Positions 17,122 through 26,425 of a stretch of 64,000 nt of DNA are shown one piece after another. Below the pieces are notes generated by a model. That model searched no databases. It was not told where the DNA came from and saw nothing but the letters and a program-made list of their open reading frames with translations. Source of the DNA: Caulobacter sp. (GTDB lineage Bacteria > Pseudomonadota > Alphaproteobacteria > Caulobacterales > Caulobacteraceae); contig JAUXVF010000029.1 in NCBI GenBank assembly GCA_030680355.1, positions 142,908-206,907 of the forward strand, in the 5' to 3' direction. The position numbers were made by a program, and so were the translations under genes. Every line of letters starts with the position of its first letter. Position 1 is the first letter of the stretch.

Positions 17122-17862
17122 ATGATTGACCGTCTCGCCCGCCTGATCGACGACGCCCGCCGGGTGGTGATTTTCACCGGCGCCGGCATTTCCACCGAGT
17201 CCGGCATTCCCGACTTTCGCAGCCCCGGCGGCGTCTGGTCGAAGATGAAGCCCATAATGTTCCAGGATTTCGTGGCCAGCGAGGAACGCCGGCGCGAGGC
17301 CTGGACGCGCGTGTTCAACGGAACCGCCGGCTGGACCGGCCGCGCGCCCAACGCCGGCCACGAGGCGGTGGCCCGGCTGGTGGCCTCGGGCAAGGCCTCC
17401 AGCATCATCACCCAGAACGTCGACAACCTGCATCAGGACAGCGGCGTCGCCGACGCCCGGATCATCGAACTGCATGGCAACGCCAGCTATGCGACCTGCC
17501 TGACCTGCGCCGAACGGCACGAGCTGCATCATCTGAAGCCGGCTTTCGTCGAGCGGGGCGAAATCCCCGTCTGTCGGACCTGCGGCGGGCTGGTCAAGAC
17601 GGCGACCATTTCCTTTGGTCAGCCGATGCCGCACGAACCCATGGCCCGGGCCCAGGACGAGACCCTGGCCTGCGACCTGTTCCTGGTGCTGGGCTCGTCG
17701 CTGGTGGTCTTCCCGGCCGCCGACTTCCCCCTGCTGGCCAGGCGCAACGGCGCGGCCCTGGCCATCGTCAACCGCGAGCCCACAGAGATGGACCGCTACG
17801 CCGACCTGGCCCTGCATGACGAGATCGGGCCGGTGATGAGCGCGGTGGCGCCGGCCGTCTGA
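17122..17862 (+). CDS. Sir2-family NAD-dependent protein deacylase
   Basis: Sirtuin of 246 residues that removes acyl groups from lysine using NAD. The NAD-binding motif is TGAGIS (19-24), followed by GIPDFRS, TQNVDNLH (97-104), catalytic His118 (LHGN), the zinc cysteines Cys126, Cys129, Cys151 and Cys154, and LGSSLVVFPA. The length fits the small bacterial CobB/Sir2 class. It appears monocistronic and converges on the PhyH gene, 7 bp away. Confidence 0.92.
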   Translation: MIDRLARLIDDARRVVIFTGAGISTESGIPDFRSPGGVWSKMKPIMFQDFVASEERRREAWTRVFNGTAGWTGRAPNAGHEAVARLVASGKASSIITQNVDNLHQDSGVADARIIELHGNASYATCLTCAERHELHHLKPAFVERGEIPVCRTCGGLVKTATISFGQPMPHEPMARAQDETLACDLFLVLGSSLVVFPAADFPLLARRNGAALAIVNREPTEMDRYADLALHDEIGPVMSAVAPAV

Positions 17863-17869
17863 CCGCGCC

Positions 17870-18763
17870 TCAGGCCGCCGAGGTCTTCGCGGTGATCTCG
17901 GCCAGCAGTTCGGCCGAACCCAGTGTTCCGCCGGTCTCGTCACCGGTCAGGGCGAACATCGGTGAAACCGCCTCAGGCCCCTCCCCGGGCGGAAGCGGCG
18001 GAGTGTAGTAGCCCAGCGCATAGGCCCCGATGTCGTAGCCGATCAGCTTCTGCAACGCCGGATCGAGGGTGCGTGCGATATCAGGCGGGCAGGACAGGTA
18101 CTGGTTCTCCTCCTGCCGCAGCCAGCCCAGGCTGTAGGTGATGTTCAGCCCCAGCCGGTCGCCGTCGGAGACATTGGCGCCGCCACCATGGAACACCGTG
18201 CCGGTGTAGATCAGCACCGAGCCGCGCGGCATCTCGGCCCAGGTGATCTCCTCTTCGGTGGGGCGGCGGTCGTCTGGCCAGTCGATTGAACCCGGAATCA
18301 CCTGGGTGGCGCCGTTTTCCCGCTTGAACTCGGTCAGGGCCCAGATGGTGTTCAACTGTGGCTCGACACCCTTCAGATGCGTGCCCCAGGCCCAGCGGTC
18401 GCGGTGGATCGGCTGCGCGGTCTGGCCGGGCATGATGCGGATCACCTGACCCAGATGCAGCTGGTAGCGCTCGCAGCTGGGCTTGAGGAACCGTTCGCAA
18501 AGGGCGTTGATGGTGGGATCCATGATCAGCTCGCGGCAGGTCGGCGAGCGGGCGACCAGCGCGCCGGTGCGGGTCGTCCGGTCGCCGGTGAATCCGTCGG
18601 TGCCCGTCGGCGTCGCCTCGACCCAGGGCATGATCTCGGCCGTCAGCCGGTCGACCTGCTTCTTGGACAAGACGTCGCTCAGGATGACCGCGCCGTCGCG
18701 TTCAATGACGGCCAGGATCTCGTCGCGCGGGGCGGTGGCGGGCAGTGTGACCAGCTTGGGCAT
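17870..18763 (-). CDS. Phytanoyl-CoA dioxygenase (PhyH) family protein
   Basis: Fe(II)/2-oxoglutarate-dependent dioxygenase of 297 residues. The metal triad is visible as His120-x-Asp122 (PIHRDRWAWG) and His192 (VFHGGGANV); Arg203 (SDGDRLGL) probably binds 2-oxoglutarate. The ATG at 18763 is chosen because it lies 10 bp behind the tetR stop and begins the conserved part; upstream frame overlaps tetR. Substrate unknown. It is cotranscribed with and downstream of the TetR regulator, so it is the likely regulated gene. Confidence 0.85.
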   Translation of the reverse strand: MPKLVTLPATAPRDEILAVIERDGAVILSDVLSKKQVDRLTAEIMPWVEATPTGTDGFTGDRTTRTGALVARSPTCRELIMDPTINALCERFLKPSCERYQLHLGQVIRIMPGQTAQPIHRDRWAWGTHLKGVEPQLNTIWALTEFKRENGATQVIPGSIDWPDDRRPTEEEITWAEMPRGSVLIYTGTVFHGGGANVSDGDRLGLNITYSLGWLRQEENQYLSCPPDIARTLDPALQKLIGYDIGAYALGYYTPPLPPGEGPEAVSPMFALTGDETGGTLGSAELLAEITAKTSAA

Positions 18764-18773
18764 GGATCGTCTC

Positions 18774-19391
18774 CTAACGGGCGGTCTCGCCGCCTCCGGG
18801 GTTCGACAGAATCGGGATGAGCAGCAGGTGAAGCACGCGGACCTGGCGGGCCGGCGGCCAGAGGTCGGGCTCGAAGGTGGCCCGGACGCCAAGCCCGTCG
18901 ATGACGGCGATGACGGCGTCGGCGACGTCGGCCGCCGTCGCGCCGGGCGGCAGGCGACCGGCGTCCTGCAGAATGGTTAGGGTCCGGGTCAGACGCCGGG
19001 AGATCTCGGCGTAATAGTCGCGATGCAGCGCGCGCAGCCGTTCATTGACGATGGCCCGGCCCCAGAAGGCGAACCAGACCCGCCAGTCCCGGCGCGCCTC
19101 CTCGTCCACGGGCAGGAAGCTCGACAGCGCGCCGATCAGGTCATCGGCCGCCAGAACATTGTCGTCGACGGCCGCCTGCCCGTCGAGAATCCGGCGCACG
19201 ACCTCGGCCAGGGCCGCCTCGATGACCGCGTCCTTGCTGGCGAAGTAGTGGGTGACCGCGCCGGTGGTGACCTCGCCTTCGCGGGCGACATCGGTCAGAC
19301 GCGCGGCGTCGAGCCCGACCGCGTCGATGACCCGGATAGCGGCGCTGGCGATCGACCGCCGGCGAAAGTCGTGATCGACCTGTTTTGGCAT
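18774..19391 (-). CDS. TetR-family transcriptional regulator
   Basis: Regulator of 205 residues with an N-terminal HTH (about 10-55; SIASAAIRVIDAVG ... TGAVTHYFASKDAVIEAAL) and a TetR-type helical C-domain. ATG at 19391 fits the predicted promoter; an ATG at 19400 is in frame but lies in the operator. A sigma70-like promoter with a palindromic operator directly ahead predicts autorepression and a leaderless message. It probably controls the PhyH gene downstream, and perhaps the divergent hydrolases. Confidence 0.88.
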   Translation of the reverse strand: MPKQVDHDFRRRSIASAAIRVIDAVGLDAARLTDVAREGEVTTGAVTHYFASKDAVIEAALAEVVRRILDGQAAVDDNVLAADDLIGALSSFLPVDEEARRDWRVWFAFWGRAIVNERLRALHRDYYAEISRRLTRTLTILQDAGRLPPGATAADVADAVIAVIDGLGVRATFEPDLWPPARQVRVLHLLLIPILSNPGGGETAR

Positions 19392-19426
19392 AATGGTCAT
19401 TATGTAAAAGCACGACAGCTTGTCAA
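19389..19426 (-). promoter_or_regulatory. tetR promoter and 16-bp palindromic operator
   Basis: CATAATGGTCATTATG (19389-19404) is an exact inverted repeat of 7-bp arms with a 2-bp centre. On the minus strand TTGACA (19421-19426) and CATAAT (19399-19404) are 16 bases apart, so the -10 lies in the palindrome. The start point would fall within a base or two of the ATG at 19391. Repressor binding is inferred. Confidence 0.7.
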
Positions 19427-19480
19427 CGCCGGGGGCGGCGGGCAGAGACGAGTCCGGGATCCCCGCGAAAAGGCTGCGCC

Positions 19481-20164
19481 ATGACCGACACCCTCACCCT
19501 GACATCGGGCCATGACGGCTTCGCCTTCGCCGCCCTCCACGCCACGCCCGACGGCGCGCGCAAGGGCGGGGTCATCGTCATCCAGGAGATTTTCGGTCTC
19601 GATCAATACGTCCAGGCCGACGTCGCCCGCTGGGCGGCCCGCGGCTACGAGGTGCTGGCGCCGTCGATGTATGATCGCCAGCAACCGGGTTTCACGGCCC
19701 GGCACGACGACCCCACCGAGTTCCAGGGCGCGGTCAAACTGGCGATGGCCAACGGCCCCGACAACGCCATGAGCGACATCCAGGCCTGTATCGACTTTCT
19801 CAAGCCCCGCGGCCCCGTGTTCATCGTCGGCTACTGCTACGGCGGGACCATGGTCTGGCTGGCGGCGTCGCGCTGCACGGGCCTGTCAGCCGGCTCCAGC
19901 TACTACGGCGGTCAGGTGGCCGGGATGGCCGCCCTGCCCCTCGCCTGCCCCGTGGAGCTGCATCTGGGGCACAAGGACAGCCACATCCCCTGCGACGACG
20001 TGAAGGCCAAGGTCCAGGCCGCCCATCCCGAGGTCCCCGTCTGGATCTACGAGGCCTCCGGCCACGGCTTCAACAACGACGGCCGACCCGACTCCGACCC
20101 GGCCGACGCCGAACTGGCCCGTCAGCGCACCGTGGCGCTGTTCGAGGCCAACGGGGCCGGTTGA
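19481..20164 (+). CDS. Dienelactone hydrolase family protein
   Basis: Alpha/beta hydrolase of 227 residues. The nucleophile is Cys119 in GYCYGG, the family Cys variant of GxSxG; the His is in SGHGFNN near the C-terminus; the Glu of QEIFGL at about 36 matches the conserved active-site glutamate. It is predicted cytoplasmic. The stop overlaps a possible TTG start of a second, related hydrolase, so the two are probably one operon, divergent from tetR. Substrate unknown; true dienelactone hydrolysis is not implied. Confidence 0.85.
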   Translation: MTDTLTLTSGHDGFAFAALHATPDGARKGGVIVIQEIFGLDQYVQADVARWAARGYEVLAPSMYDRQQPGFTARHDDPTEFQGAVKLAMANGPDNAMSDIQACIDFLKPRGPVFIVGYCYGGTMVWLAASRCTGLSAGSSYYGGQVAGMAALPLACPVELHLGHKDSHIPCDDVKAKVQAAHPEVPVWIYEASGHGFNNDGRPDSDPADAELARQRTVALFEANGAG

Positions 20165-20166
20165 GC

Positions 20167-20841
20167 ATGGGCGAGCGGATCACCCTCACGACCGCAGCCG
20201 GCAAGCCGTTCGCCGCCTGGCGCGCGGCCCCCGGCGACGCCCGCCGCGGCGGGCTGGTGGTGCTGCACGCGATCTGGGGTGTGACGCCGCACATCCGCGA
20301 CTTCTGCGACGGCCTGGCCGACCAGGGCTATGACGTCATCGCCCCGAGCCTGCTGGACGGCGAGGACGCCTTCCCCGAACTCAACACCAACTTCCCGATC
20401 CTCGACGACCGCCTGGCCCTGGGCCTGGCCGCAGGCTGGGGCGACGCCTGTCTGGACATCGTCCAGGCCGCCATCGACGCTCTCGAGCCGCCGGTCTATC
20501 TGCTCGGCTTCTGTTTCGGCGGCAGCACCGCCTGGCATGCCGCCGCCCGCTGCGACGGCCTGGCGGCGGTCGCCTGTTTCTACGGGGGCCACATCGTCAA
20601 TCACGTCGCCGAGACGCCGCGCTGCCCGACCGTCCTGCATTTCGGGCGGAAGGACGAGACCATTCCTCCCGCCGCCGTCGCGGCCATCGAGGCGGCCCAT
20701 CCGGACCTGCCGAGCTGGCATTATGACGCCGGCCACGCCTTCGTAGCGCCCAGCAACTATCACGAGGACAGCGCCAGACTGGCCATGCTGCGGACATTGC
20801 AGCATTTCCACCGCAGCGGCGGCGGGCGGGGAGAAGTCTAG
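20167..20841 (+). CDS. Dienelactone hydrolase family protein (second copy)
   Basis: Paralogue of the preceding gene, 224 residues. The nucleophile is Cys116 (GFCFGG) and the His is in DAGHAFV. The position of the conserved Glu (EIFG) reads HAIWG, so that residue is Ala, which may change activity. ATG at 20167 is used; TTG at 20161 would overlap the previous stop (TTGA). It arose by tandem duplication or paired recruitment; the two proteins are clearly diverged. Confidence 0.83.
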   Translation: MGERITLTTAAGKPFAAWRAAPGDARRGGLVVLHAIWGVTPHIRDFCDGLADQGYDVIAPSLLDGEDAFPELNTNFPILDDRLALGLAAGWGDACLDIVQAAIDALEPPVYLLGFCFGGSTAWHAAARCDGLAAVACFYGGHIVNHVAETPRCPTVLHFGRKDETIPPAAVAAIEAAHPDLPSWHYDAGHAFVAPSNYHEDSARLAMLRTLQHFHRSGGGRGEV

Positions 20842-20851
20842 GGCCCGCCCC

Positions 20852-21433
20852 CTACTGCATCGGCACGGCCCCGCCGTTCGGCCAGTCGGTGTCGCCGATC
20901 CGCGTGAGGTTCATCTCGAAGATCTGGCGGGGCGGCTGATCCCCGGCGACATATTCGCCGATCTCGCGCCAGGCGCCGTTCTTGATCACGGCCGTGTAGC
21001 GAACGACCGCGCCCGGGCCGGCCGGAATGCTCCAGACATAGCCGTCCGCCGTCGGCTCCAGGGGAAAGTCGCCACTGCGGCCCATGGCCCAGGACCGCAT
21101 GCTCCAGGTCTTCGCCGCGGGGTCATGAGAAATCACGCCCAGGGCGTTGAACCCGACAGAGCCGTCGGCGTTGTAGCCGCGCCCTTCGATGACCTTCACC
21201 GTGCCGCCGAGAAACGAGCCGATGCGTTCGGTCTGGGTGAGCAGGCGTTTGGTCCCGGTCTGGTCAACGGTCCAGGCCGGACCCCGCCAGACGCCGTCCA
21301 TGGCCGCCAGCGGCGCCATGGCCGCCTTCTGGGCGGCGAGAAGCACGGCGGGATCGGCCGGCGCCTGGGCGAGTGCCGGCGCGGCGCACCCGAGAGACAG
21401 GGCTGCAAGAGCGGTGACAAAGAGACGTCGCAT
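20852..21433 (-). CDS. Exported DUF1579-like hypothetical protein
   Basis: Protein of 193 residues with an N-terminal signal (MRRLFVTALAALSLGCAAPA). Processing could be by signal peptidase I after ALA, or as a lipoprotein at the LGC. The body (MDGVWRGPAWTVDQ, LGVISHDPAAKTWSMRSW) resembles DUF1579/heme-binding-like beta-barrels found in alphaproteobacteria, a tentative match. It is convergent with the second hydrolase. No catalytic motif is evident. Confidence 0.7.
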   Translation of the reverse strand: MRRLFVTALAALSLGCAAPALAQAPADPAVLLAAQKAAMAPLAAMDGVWRGPAWTVDQTGTKRLLTQTERIGSFLGGTVKVIEGRGYNADGSVGFNALGVISHDPAAKTWSMRSWAMGRSGDFPLEPTADGYVWSIPAGPGAVVRYTAVIKNGAWREIGEYVAGDQPPRQIFEMNLTRIGDTDWPNGGAVPMQ

Positions 21434-21501
21434 GGTTGGCTCCTTTCAGACAGAGCCTAACTTTGTATTACAAAGTGTTCTGAGTCAATTATGCCGCCGT
21501 C

Positions 21502-22371
21502 TCAGCCTCGCAGCGCCCTGCCCGCCACGGCGTCGAGCCGGGCCATCAAGGCCGGGTCCCTGGCCTCGGGTGCGGTGATGATCGCGAAGTCGAGGCAGGT
21601 GTCGATCGGCGAGGCCGGGCGGTCGGCCGGCAGAGCCAGGGCCAGCTCCCGCACCAGAATCCGGGCGCGGCTGGTGTTGGCCGCCATGGTCGCCAGGATG
21701 TGCTCGACCTCGACCGGGGCCTCCCCGACGCGCCAGCAGTCATAGTCGGTGACCATGCCGACCGAGGCGTAGGGCAGCTCCGCCTCCCGGGCCAGTTTCG
21801 CCTCGGGCATGTTGGTCATGCCGATCACGTCACAGCCCCACGACCGGTACAGGTGGCTCTCCGCGCGACTGGAGAACTGCGGGCCTTCCATGGCCAGATA
21901 GGTCCCGCCCTCGACCACCGGCGCCCCGGCCGCCCGCCCCGCCTCGGCGGCCAGCGCCGCCAGACGCGGACAGACCGGGTCCGCCATCGAGACATGAGCC
22001 GCCAGCCCTGTGCCGAAGAAGCTCGAGGCCCTCGCGACGGTGCGGTCGATATACTGATCGACGACGACGAAGGTCCCCGGCGCCAGCGCCTCGCGCAGCG
22101 ACCCCACCGCCGACAAGGACAACACGTCGGTGCAGCCCGCGCGCTTGAGTACGTCGATGTTGGCCCGGCTGTTGAGATCGCTGGGCGGGATGCGGTGCCC
22201 GACGCCGTGACGCGGCAGAAAGACCAGACGGGTGCTCCCGATGCGGCCCGTGGTCAGATCCCCCGACGGCTCGCCGAACGGGCTGGCCGGCCGCAGCGTC
22301 TCGCGGTCTTCGAGGCCCTCGATGTCATAGAGGCCCGAGCCGCCAATGATCCCCAGAGTCCAACCCGTCAT
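21502..22371 (-). CDS. mtnP: S-methyl-5'-thioadenosine phosphorylase
   Basis: Splits methylthioadenosine into adenine and methylthioribose 1-phosphate for methionine salvage. The 289 residues include IGGSGLYDIEGL, phosphate-binding FLPRHGVGHRIPPSD, and EGPQFSSRAESHLYRSWG with IGMTNMPEAKLAREAELPYA, typical of MTAP rather than purine nucleoside phosphorylase. It lies downstream of the petABC terminator on the same strand, so it is transcribed separately. Confidence 0.92.
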   Translation of the reverse strand: MTGWTLGIIGGSGLYDIEGLEDRETLRPASPFGEPSGDLTTGRIGSTRLVFLPRHGVGHRIPPSDLNSRANIDVLKRAGCTDVLSLSAVGSLREALAPGTFVVVDQYIDRTVARASSFFGTGLAAHVSMADPVCPRLAALAAEAGRAAGAPVVEGGTYLAMEGPQFSSRAESHLYRSWGCDVIGMTNMPEAKLAREAELPYASVGMVTDYDCWRVGEAPVEVEHILATMAANTSRARILVRELALALPADRPASPIDTCLDFAIITAPEARDPALMARLDAVAGRALRG

Positions 22372-22459
22372 GCCATCGCTCCCTCAGCCTGGGGCCAGAC
22401 CTCCAACAGATCGGGCGGGATGTCCACGGCGCGCGGCCGTCGCCACGCCTTCCGGACAG

Positions 22460-22488
22460 AAAAAAGCCCGGGCTTTCACCCGGGCTTT
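22460..22488 (-). terminator. Rho-independent terminator of petABC
   Basis: Perfect 10-bp stem AAAGCCCGGG (22463-22472) and CCCGGGCTTT (22479-22488) with a 6-base loop. On the minus strand it ends in six T residues (22465-22460), 24 bp after the cytochrome c1 stop. Confidence 0.85.
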
Positions 22489-22511
22489 CAATTCTGTCGG
22501 TGGCTGAAAGC

Positions 22512-23354
22512 CTAGTGGCTCTCGTTGCGCCACACCCGGCGGTAGCTCGCGTAGAGCAGGCCGGAGAACAGGACCAGGAAGATCAGCACCGAGAAGCCCA
22601 TCTGTTTGCGCTCCTCCATCTTCGGCTCGGCCGTCCACATCAGGAAGGCCGCGACGTCCTGCGCCTGCTGGCGAACGGTGGACTTGGTGCCGTCGTCGAA
22701 CTCGACCTTGTCGGGCGCCAGGGGCGGCGCCATGGCGATGAAGCCGCCCTCGGGGACATGGGCGTGATCGCCGGACCAGGCCGACGAGACGTCGCCCGGG
22801 AACCAGGGATTGTAGTGCTGCCCCGGGCCGACGGTCAGACCGGCGGGCGGCGTCACGAAGCCGGTCAGCAGCGAGGCGATGTACTCGGGTCCGCCCTCGC
22901 GGGCCTTGGCCATCATCGACAGGTCGGGCGGCAGGACGCCGCCATTGCTGGCGCGGGAGGCCGGGTCGTTGGGGAACGGCGCCGGGAAATTGTCAGCGGG
23001 AATGCCCGGACGCTGGATGGCGTCGCCGGTCTCGCCGTCGATGTCGCGGATCTGCGAGTCGGCGGCGAGGGCCTTCACAACGGGGTTGTCGTTGGGGTTG
23101 GGGTATTTGGGGTCAAAGAAGGGCCCGCCCTTGTCGCCCAGGTTCCGGAAGGCCACCAGATTCATGCTGTGGCAGGACGCACAGACCTCCCGATAGACCT
23201 TGTATCCGCGTTGCAGCTGGGCCTGATCGAAGCGACCGAACGGCCCTTCGAAGCTGAAGGCGACCGGATGCGGCTCCCGGACCTTGCCGGAGGCCAGCGC
23301 CGGGCCGGCGACCAGCGCCAGGGCGACGGCGAACAGAGTGACTTTGCGCAGCAT
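22512..23354 (-). CDS. petC: Cytochrome c1 of the bc1 complex
   Basis: Haem-carrying subunit of complex III that passes electrons from the Rieske protein to cytochrome c. The 280 residues start with a signal peptide (cleavage near ALASG, residue 22). The CxxCH haem site is Cys58-Ala-Ser-Cys61-His62, and the likely axial Met is in GGFIAMAPP. One C-terminal membrane anchor (about 253-272) is followed by RRVWRNESH. It is the last gene of petABC, 6 bp after petB. Confidence 0.95.
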   Translation of the reverse strand: MLRKVTLFAVALALVAGPALASGKVREPHPVAFSFEGPFGRFDQAQLQRGYKVYREVCASCHSMNLVAFRNLGDKGGPFFDPKYPNPNDNPVVKALAADSQIRDIDGETGDAIQRPGIPADNFPAPFPNDPASRASNGGVLPPDLSMMAKAREGGPEYIASLLTGFVTPPAGLTVGPGQHYNPWFPGDVSSAWSGDHAHVPEGGFIAMAPPLAPDKVEFDDGTKSTVRQQAQDVAAFLMWTAEPKMEERKQMGFSVLIFLVLFSGLLYASYRRVWRNESH

Positions 23355-23360
23355 TGGGGC

Positions 23361-24647
23361 TCAGTCCTTCTTGTCGCCGCCGAGAACCGGCGAGGATATG
23401 GTTTCAGGCGTCGGCAACGGCTTCTCGAACAGGCCGAGCAGCGGCATCACCAGCAGGAAGTAGCCGAAGTAGTAGGCGGTGGAGATGCGCGACAGCCAGA
23501 CGAAGCTGTTGAGATCGGAGTCCATCACCGACAGGGTCTTCAGACCGGGGATCACCTGGTCGTCCGGCAGGCGTGCGCCGCAGAAGCCGAGCACCACGCA
23601 GGCGACCAGGAAGATGAAGAAGTAGAGCTTGGCCTGCGGCCGGTAGCGCATCGACTTGACCTTCGACGTATCCAGCCACGGCAGGGCGAAGATACAGGCG
23701 ATGGCGCCGAACATGGCCAGCACGCCCATCAGCTTGTCAGGGATGGCCCGCAGGATCGCGTAGAAGGGCAGGAAGTACCATTCGGGCACGATGTGCGGCG
23801 GCGTCACCATCGGGTTGGCCGGGATGTAGTTGTCCGGATGGCCCATGGCGTTGGGCATGAAGAAGATGAACACCGCGAACAGGATCAGGAACAGGCTCAT
23901 CGCAAAGCCGTCCTTGACCGTCGCATAGGGGGTGAACGGCAGGGTGTCGGCCTTGGACTTGGGGTCGATGCCGGTCGGGTTGTTCTGGCCGACCACATGC
24001 AGCGCCCAGACGTGCAGCACGACGACGCCGGCGATCATGAACGGCAGCAGATAGTGCAGCGAGAAGAAGCGGTTGAGCGTGGCGCTGTCGACGGCGAAGC
24101 CGCCCCACAGCCAGGTGGTGATCGCCTGACCGACGACGGGCAGGGCGCTGAACAGGTTGGTGATCACCGTCGCCCCCCAGAAGCTCATCTGGCCCCAGGG
24201 AAGGACGTAGCCCATGAAGGCCGTGGCCATCATCAGCAGATAGATTACGCAGCCGAGGATCCACAGCACCTCGCGCGGGGCCTTGTAGGAGCCGTAGTAA
24301 ACGCCGCGCAGCATATGGATATAGACGGCGATGAAGAACATCGACGCCCCGTTGGCGTGCATGTAGCGCAGCAGCCAACCGTAGTTCACATCGCGCATGA
24401 TGTGCTCGACGGAGGCGAAGGCGGCGCCGGCGCTGGGCGTGTAGTGCATCGCCAGCACGATGCCGGAGATGATCTGCACCCCCAGGCAAAGCGACAGGAT
24501 GCCGCCGAAGGTCCACCAGTAGTTCAGGTTTCGCGGCGTCGGGTAGTCGACGAAGCTGTCGTAGCCCAGGCGCACGATCGGAAGACGGACGTCGAGCCAG
24601 CGCTCGAAACCGGTCTTGGGTTCATAGGTCGAATGTCCGCTCATCAA
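23361..24647 (-). CDS. petB: Cytochrome b of the bc1 complex
   Basis: Membrane core of ubiquinol-cytochrome c reductase; 428 residues with eight hydrophobic helices. Haem-ligand histidines lie in helix B/D regions such as LAMHYTP and [12 protein letters not shown]. The Qo-site PEWY motif is in [12 protein letters not shown]. The protein is full length rather than split as in b6f. It sits between the Rieske gene (1 bp upstream) and petC. Confidence 0.96.
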   Translation of the reverse strand: MMSGHSTYEPKTGFERWLDVRLPIVRLGYDSFVDYPTPRNLNYWWTFGGILSLCLGVQIISGIVLAMHYTPSAGAAFASVEHIMRDVNYGWLLRYMHANGASMFFIAVYIHMLRGVYYGSYKAPREVLWILGCVIYLLMMATAFMGYVLPWGQMSFWGATVITNLFSALPVVGQAITTWLWGGFAVDSATLNRFFSLHYLLPFMIAGVVVLHVWALHVVGQNNPTGIDPKSKADTLPFTPYATVKDGFAMSLFLILFAVFIFFMPNAMGHPDNYIPANPMVTPPHIVPEWYFLPFYAILRAIPDKLMGVLAMFGAIACIFALPWLDTSKVKSMRYRPQAKLYFFIFLVACVVLGFCGARLPDDQVIPGLKTLSVMDSDLNSFVWLSRISTAYYFGYFLLVMPLLGLFEKPLPTPETISSPVLGGDKKD

Positions 24648-24648
24648 A

Positions 24649-25245
24649 TCAGCCGATCTTGACCTTGGTGTCGGAAAGGAAGGCGTAGTCCGGCACCGCG
24701 AGGTTCAGTGGCGCCGGACCCTTCCGGATGCGCCCCGAGGTGTCATAGACCGAGCCGTGGCACGGGCAGAACCAGCCGCCGTACTCACCGCCGCCGACCG
24801 TCGGCACGCAGCCGAGGTGGGTGCAGGAGCCGATCAGCACCAGCCATTCGGCCTTGCCGGGCTTGTGCCGCGCCTCGTCGGTCTGCGGGTCCTTCATCGA
24901 GGCGCTGTCATCCTTGACCGCGGCGGCGATCTGGCCGGCCGTGCGGTTGCGGATGAACAGCGGCTTGCCGCGCCAGTTGATGGTCACCTGCTGGCCGGCC
25001 TCGACCTTGGTCAGGTCGTATTCGACGCTGGCCAGGGCCAGTGTGTCGGCAGACGGGTTCATCTGGGCGACAAAAGGCCAGACCGCGGCGATCCCGCCGC
25101 CGGCGGCGGCGGTGATGGCGGCGATGTGAATGAAGTCGCGCCGGGACGGATCGTCCCCGGCGGGATGCGGTGCTGCGTCCGCGGCGGTACTGGCCACCCT
25201 GTGGTCACCCTTCGAAAACGCCGCGCTGAAAAGGGCGCGGCTCAC
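24649..25245 (-). CDS. petA: Rieske iron-sulfur subunit of the bc1 complex
   Basis: 2Fe-2S protein of 198 residues with the cluster motifs CTHLGC and CPCHGS. The N-terminus has a Tat-like SRRDFI followed by a hydrophobic anchor ([19 protein letters not shown]). GTG at 25245 is the longest start; GTG at 25197, preceded by AAGGGTGA, is an equally plausible and perhaps better one. It is the first gene of petABC, divergent from hemF. Confidence 0.93.
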   Translation of the reverse strand: MSRALFSAAFSKGDHRVASTAADAAPHPAGDDPSRRDFIHIAAITAAAGGGIAAVWPFVAQMNPSADTLALASVEYDLTKVEAGQQVTINWRGKPLFIRNRTAGQIAAAVKDDSASMKDPQTDEARHKPGKAEWLVLIGSCTHLGCVPTVGGGEYGGWFCPCHGSVYDTSGRIRKGPAPLNLAVPDYAFLSDTKVKIG

Positions 25246-25432
25246 AAGTCCTTGCGGGAATGTACCTGGCGGCGCGCAGGAGTCGCCTCCTGCTGAATCG
25301 GTCGCCGCCCCGGCAAAGTCCCGTCGCAGGTTCGATTAGTGCGCGTCTCGTCCTTTTTCAACCGACCATGTCGGGAATATGGATATCCGCGCCGCATGGA
25401 CGCGGCCGCCGGAGGCTGTAAAAAGCCGCGCC

Positions 25433-26305
25433 ATGACAGATTCCGCCGTCCTCGAAGACCGTAAAACCCGCGCCCGCGCCTGGTTCGAATCGCTCCGCGA
25501 CCGAATTCTGGACGCCTTTGAAACCCTTGAGGATGAGGCGCCGGCCGATCTTTACCCCGGCGCGCCCGGCCGTTTCGAGCGCAAGCCCTGGGTCCGCGAC
25601 GCGGGCGGCGGCGGCGTCATGTCGATGATGCATGGCCGGCTGTTCGAAAAAGTCGGGGTTCACACCTCGATGGTGTTCGGGACCTTCACGCCCGAGATGG
25701 CGGGAAGCATGCCCGGCGCCGACAAGGATCCGCGATTCTTCGCCACCGGCGTCAGCCTGATCGCCCACATGACCAACCCGCGCGTGCCGGCCGTTCACAT
25801 GAACACCCGCTTTATCTGCACGACCAGGGGCTGGTTCGGCGGCGGCGGCGACCTGACCCCCCTGCTCGACGACCAACGTCGGCAGGACGCGCCCGACACC
25901 ATCGCCTTCCACGCCGCCATGAAGGCCGCCTGCGACGCCCACGACCCGGCCTGGCACGCCAAATACAAACAATGGTGCGACGAATATTTCTTCCTGCCGC
26001 ACCGCAATGAGCCGCGCGGCACCGGCGGCATCTTCTATGACCACCACGACAGCGGCGACTGGGACCGCGACTTCGCCTTCACCCGGGATGTCGGCCAGGC
26101 CTTCCTCGACGTCTATCCGCGCATCGTCCGCGGCCGCATGACCCAGCCCTGGTCCGCGGAAGAGCGTGAAGAACAGCTGATCCGCCGCGGCCGCTACGTC
26201 GAGTTCAACCTGCTCTACGACCGTGGCACCACCTTCGGTCTGAAGACCGGCGGCAACGTCGAATCGATCCTCAGTTCGATGCCGCCGATGGTGAAATGGC
26301 CTTAG
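25433..26305 (+). CDS. hemF: Oxygen-dependent coproporphyrinogen III oxidase
   Basis: Decarboxylates coproporphyrinogen III to protoporphyrinogen IX with O2. The 290 residues carry the family signature: [49 protein letters not shown] and the closing [21 protein letters not shown] at 25433 is chosen because it begins the conserved part; an upstream ATG adds 18 basic residues. It is divergent from the bc1 operon, a sensible pairing of haem supply and cytochromes. Confidence 0.94.
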   Translation: MTDSAVLEDRKTRARAWFESLRDRILDAFETLEDEAPADLYPGAPGRFERKPWVRDAGGGGVMSMMHGRLFEKVGVHTSMVFGTFTPEMAGSMPGADKDPRFFATGVSLIAHMTNPRVPAVHMNTRFICTTRGWFGGGGDLTPLLDDQRRQDAPDTIAFHAAMKAACDAHDPAWHAKYKQWCDEYFFLPHRNEPRGTGGIFYDHHDSGDWDRDFAFTRDVGQAFLDVYPRIVRGRMTQPWSAEEREEQLIRRGRYVEFNLLYDRGTTFGLKTGGNVESILSSMPPMVKWP

Positions 26306-26425
26306 GGCGCCAGCCCACATTACAGCAAATTATGTTGAACGCTGTTCTTTGAGCGCCTATTCGCGCCGATTCACAGCGTCCTTCCCGGCTGCCGGGCTGC
26401 GACGGCATCCGAAGACCGACACGCC

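Noticed and set aside
22500..24662. Long open frame on the plus strand (720 codons) antisense to petC and petB.
   Set aside because: Low-complexity Gly/Arg/His/Gln-rich translation, no motif, and complete overlap with two certain genes; a by-product of high GC codon bias.
25300..25345. GTTCGATT-containing stretch resembling a tRNA T-loop.
   Set aside because: No acceptor stem, D arm or anticodon arm can be drawn around it.
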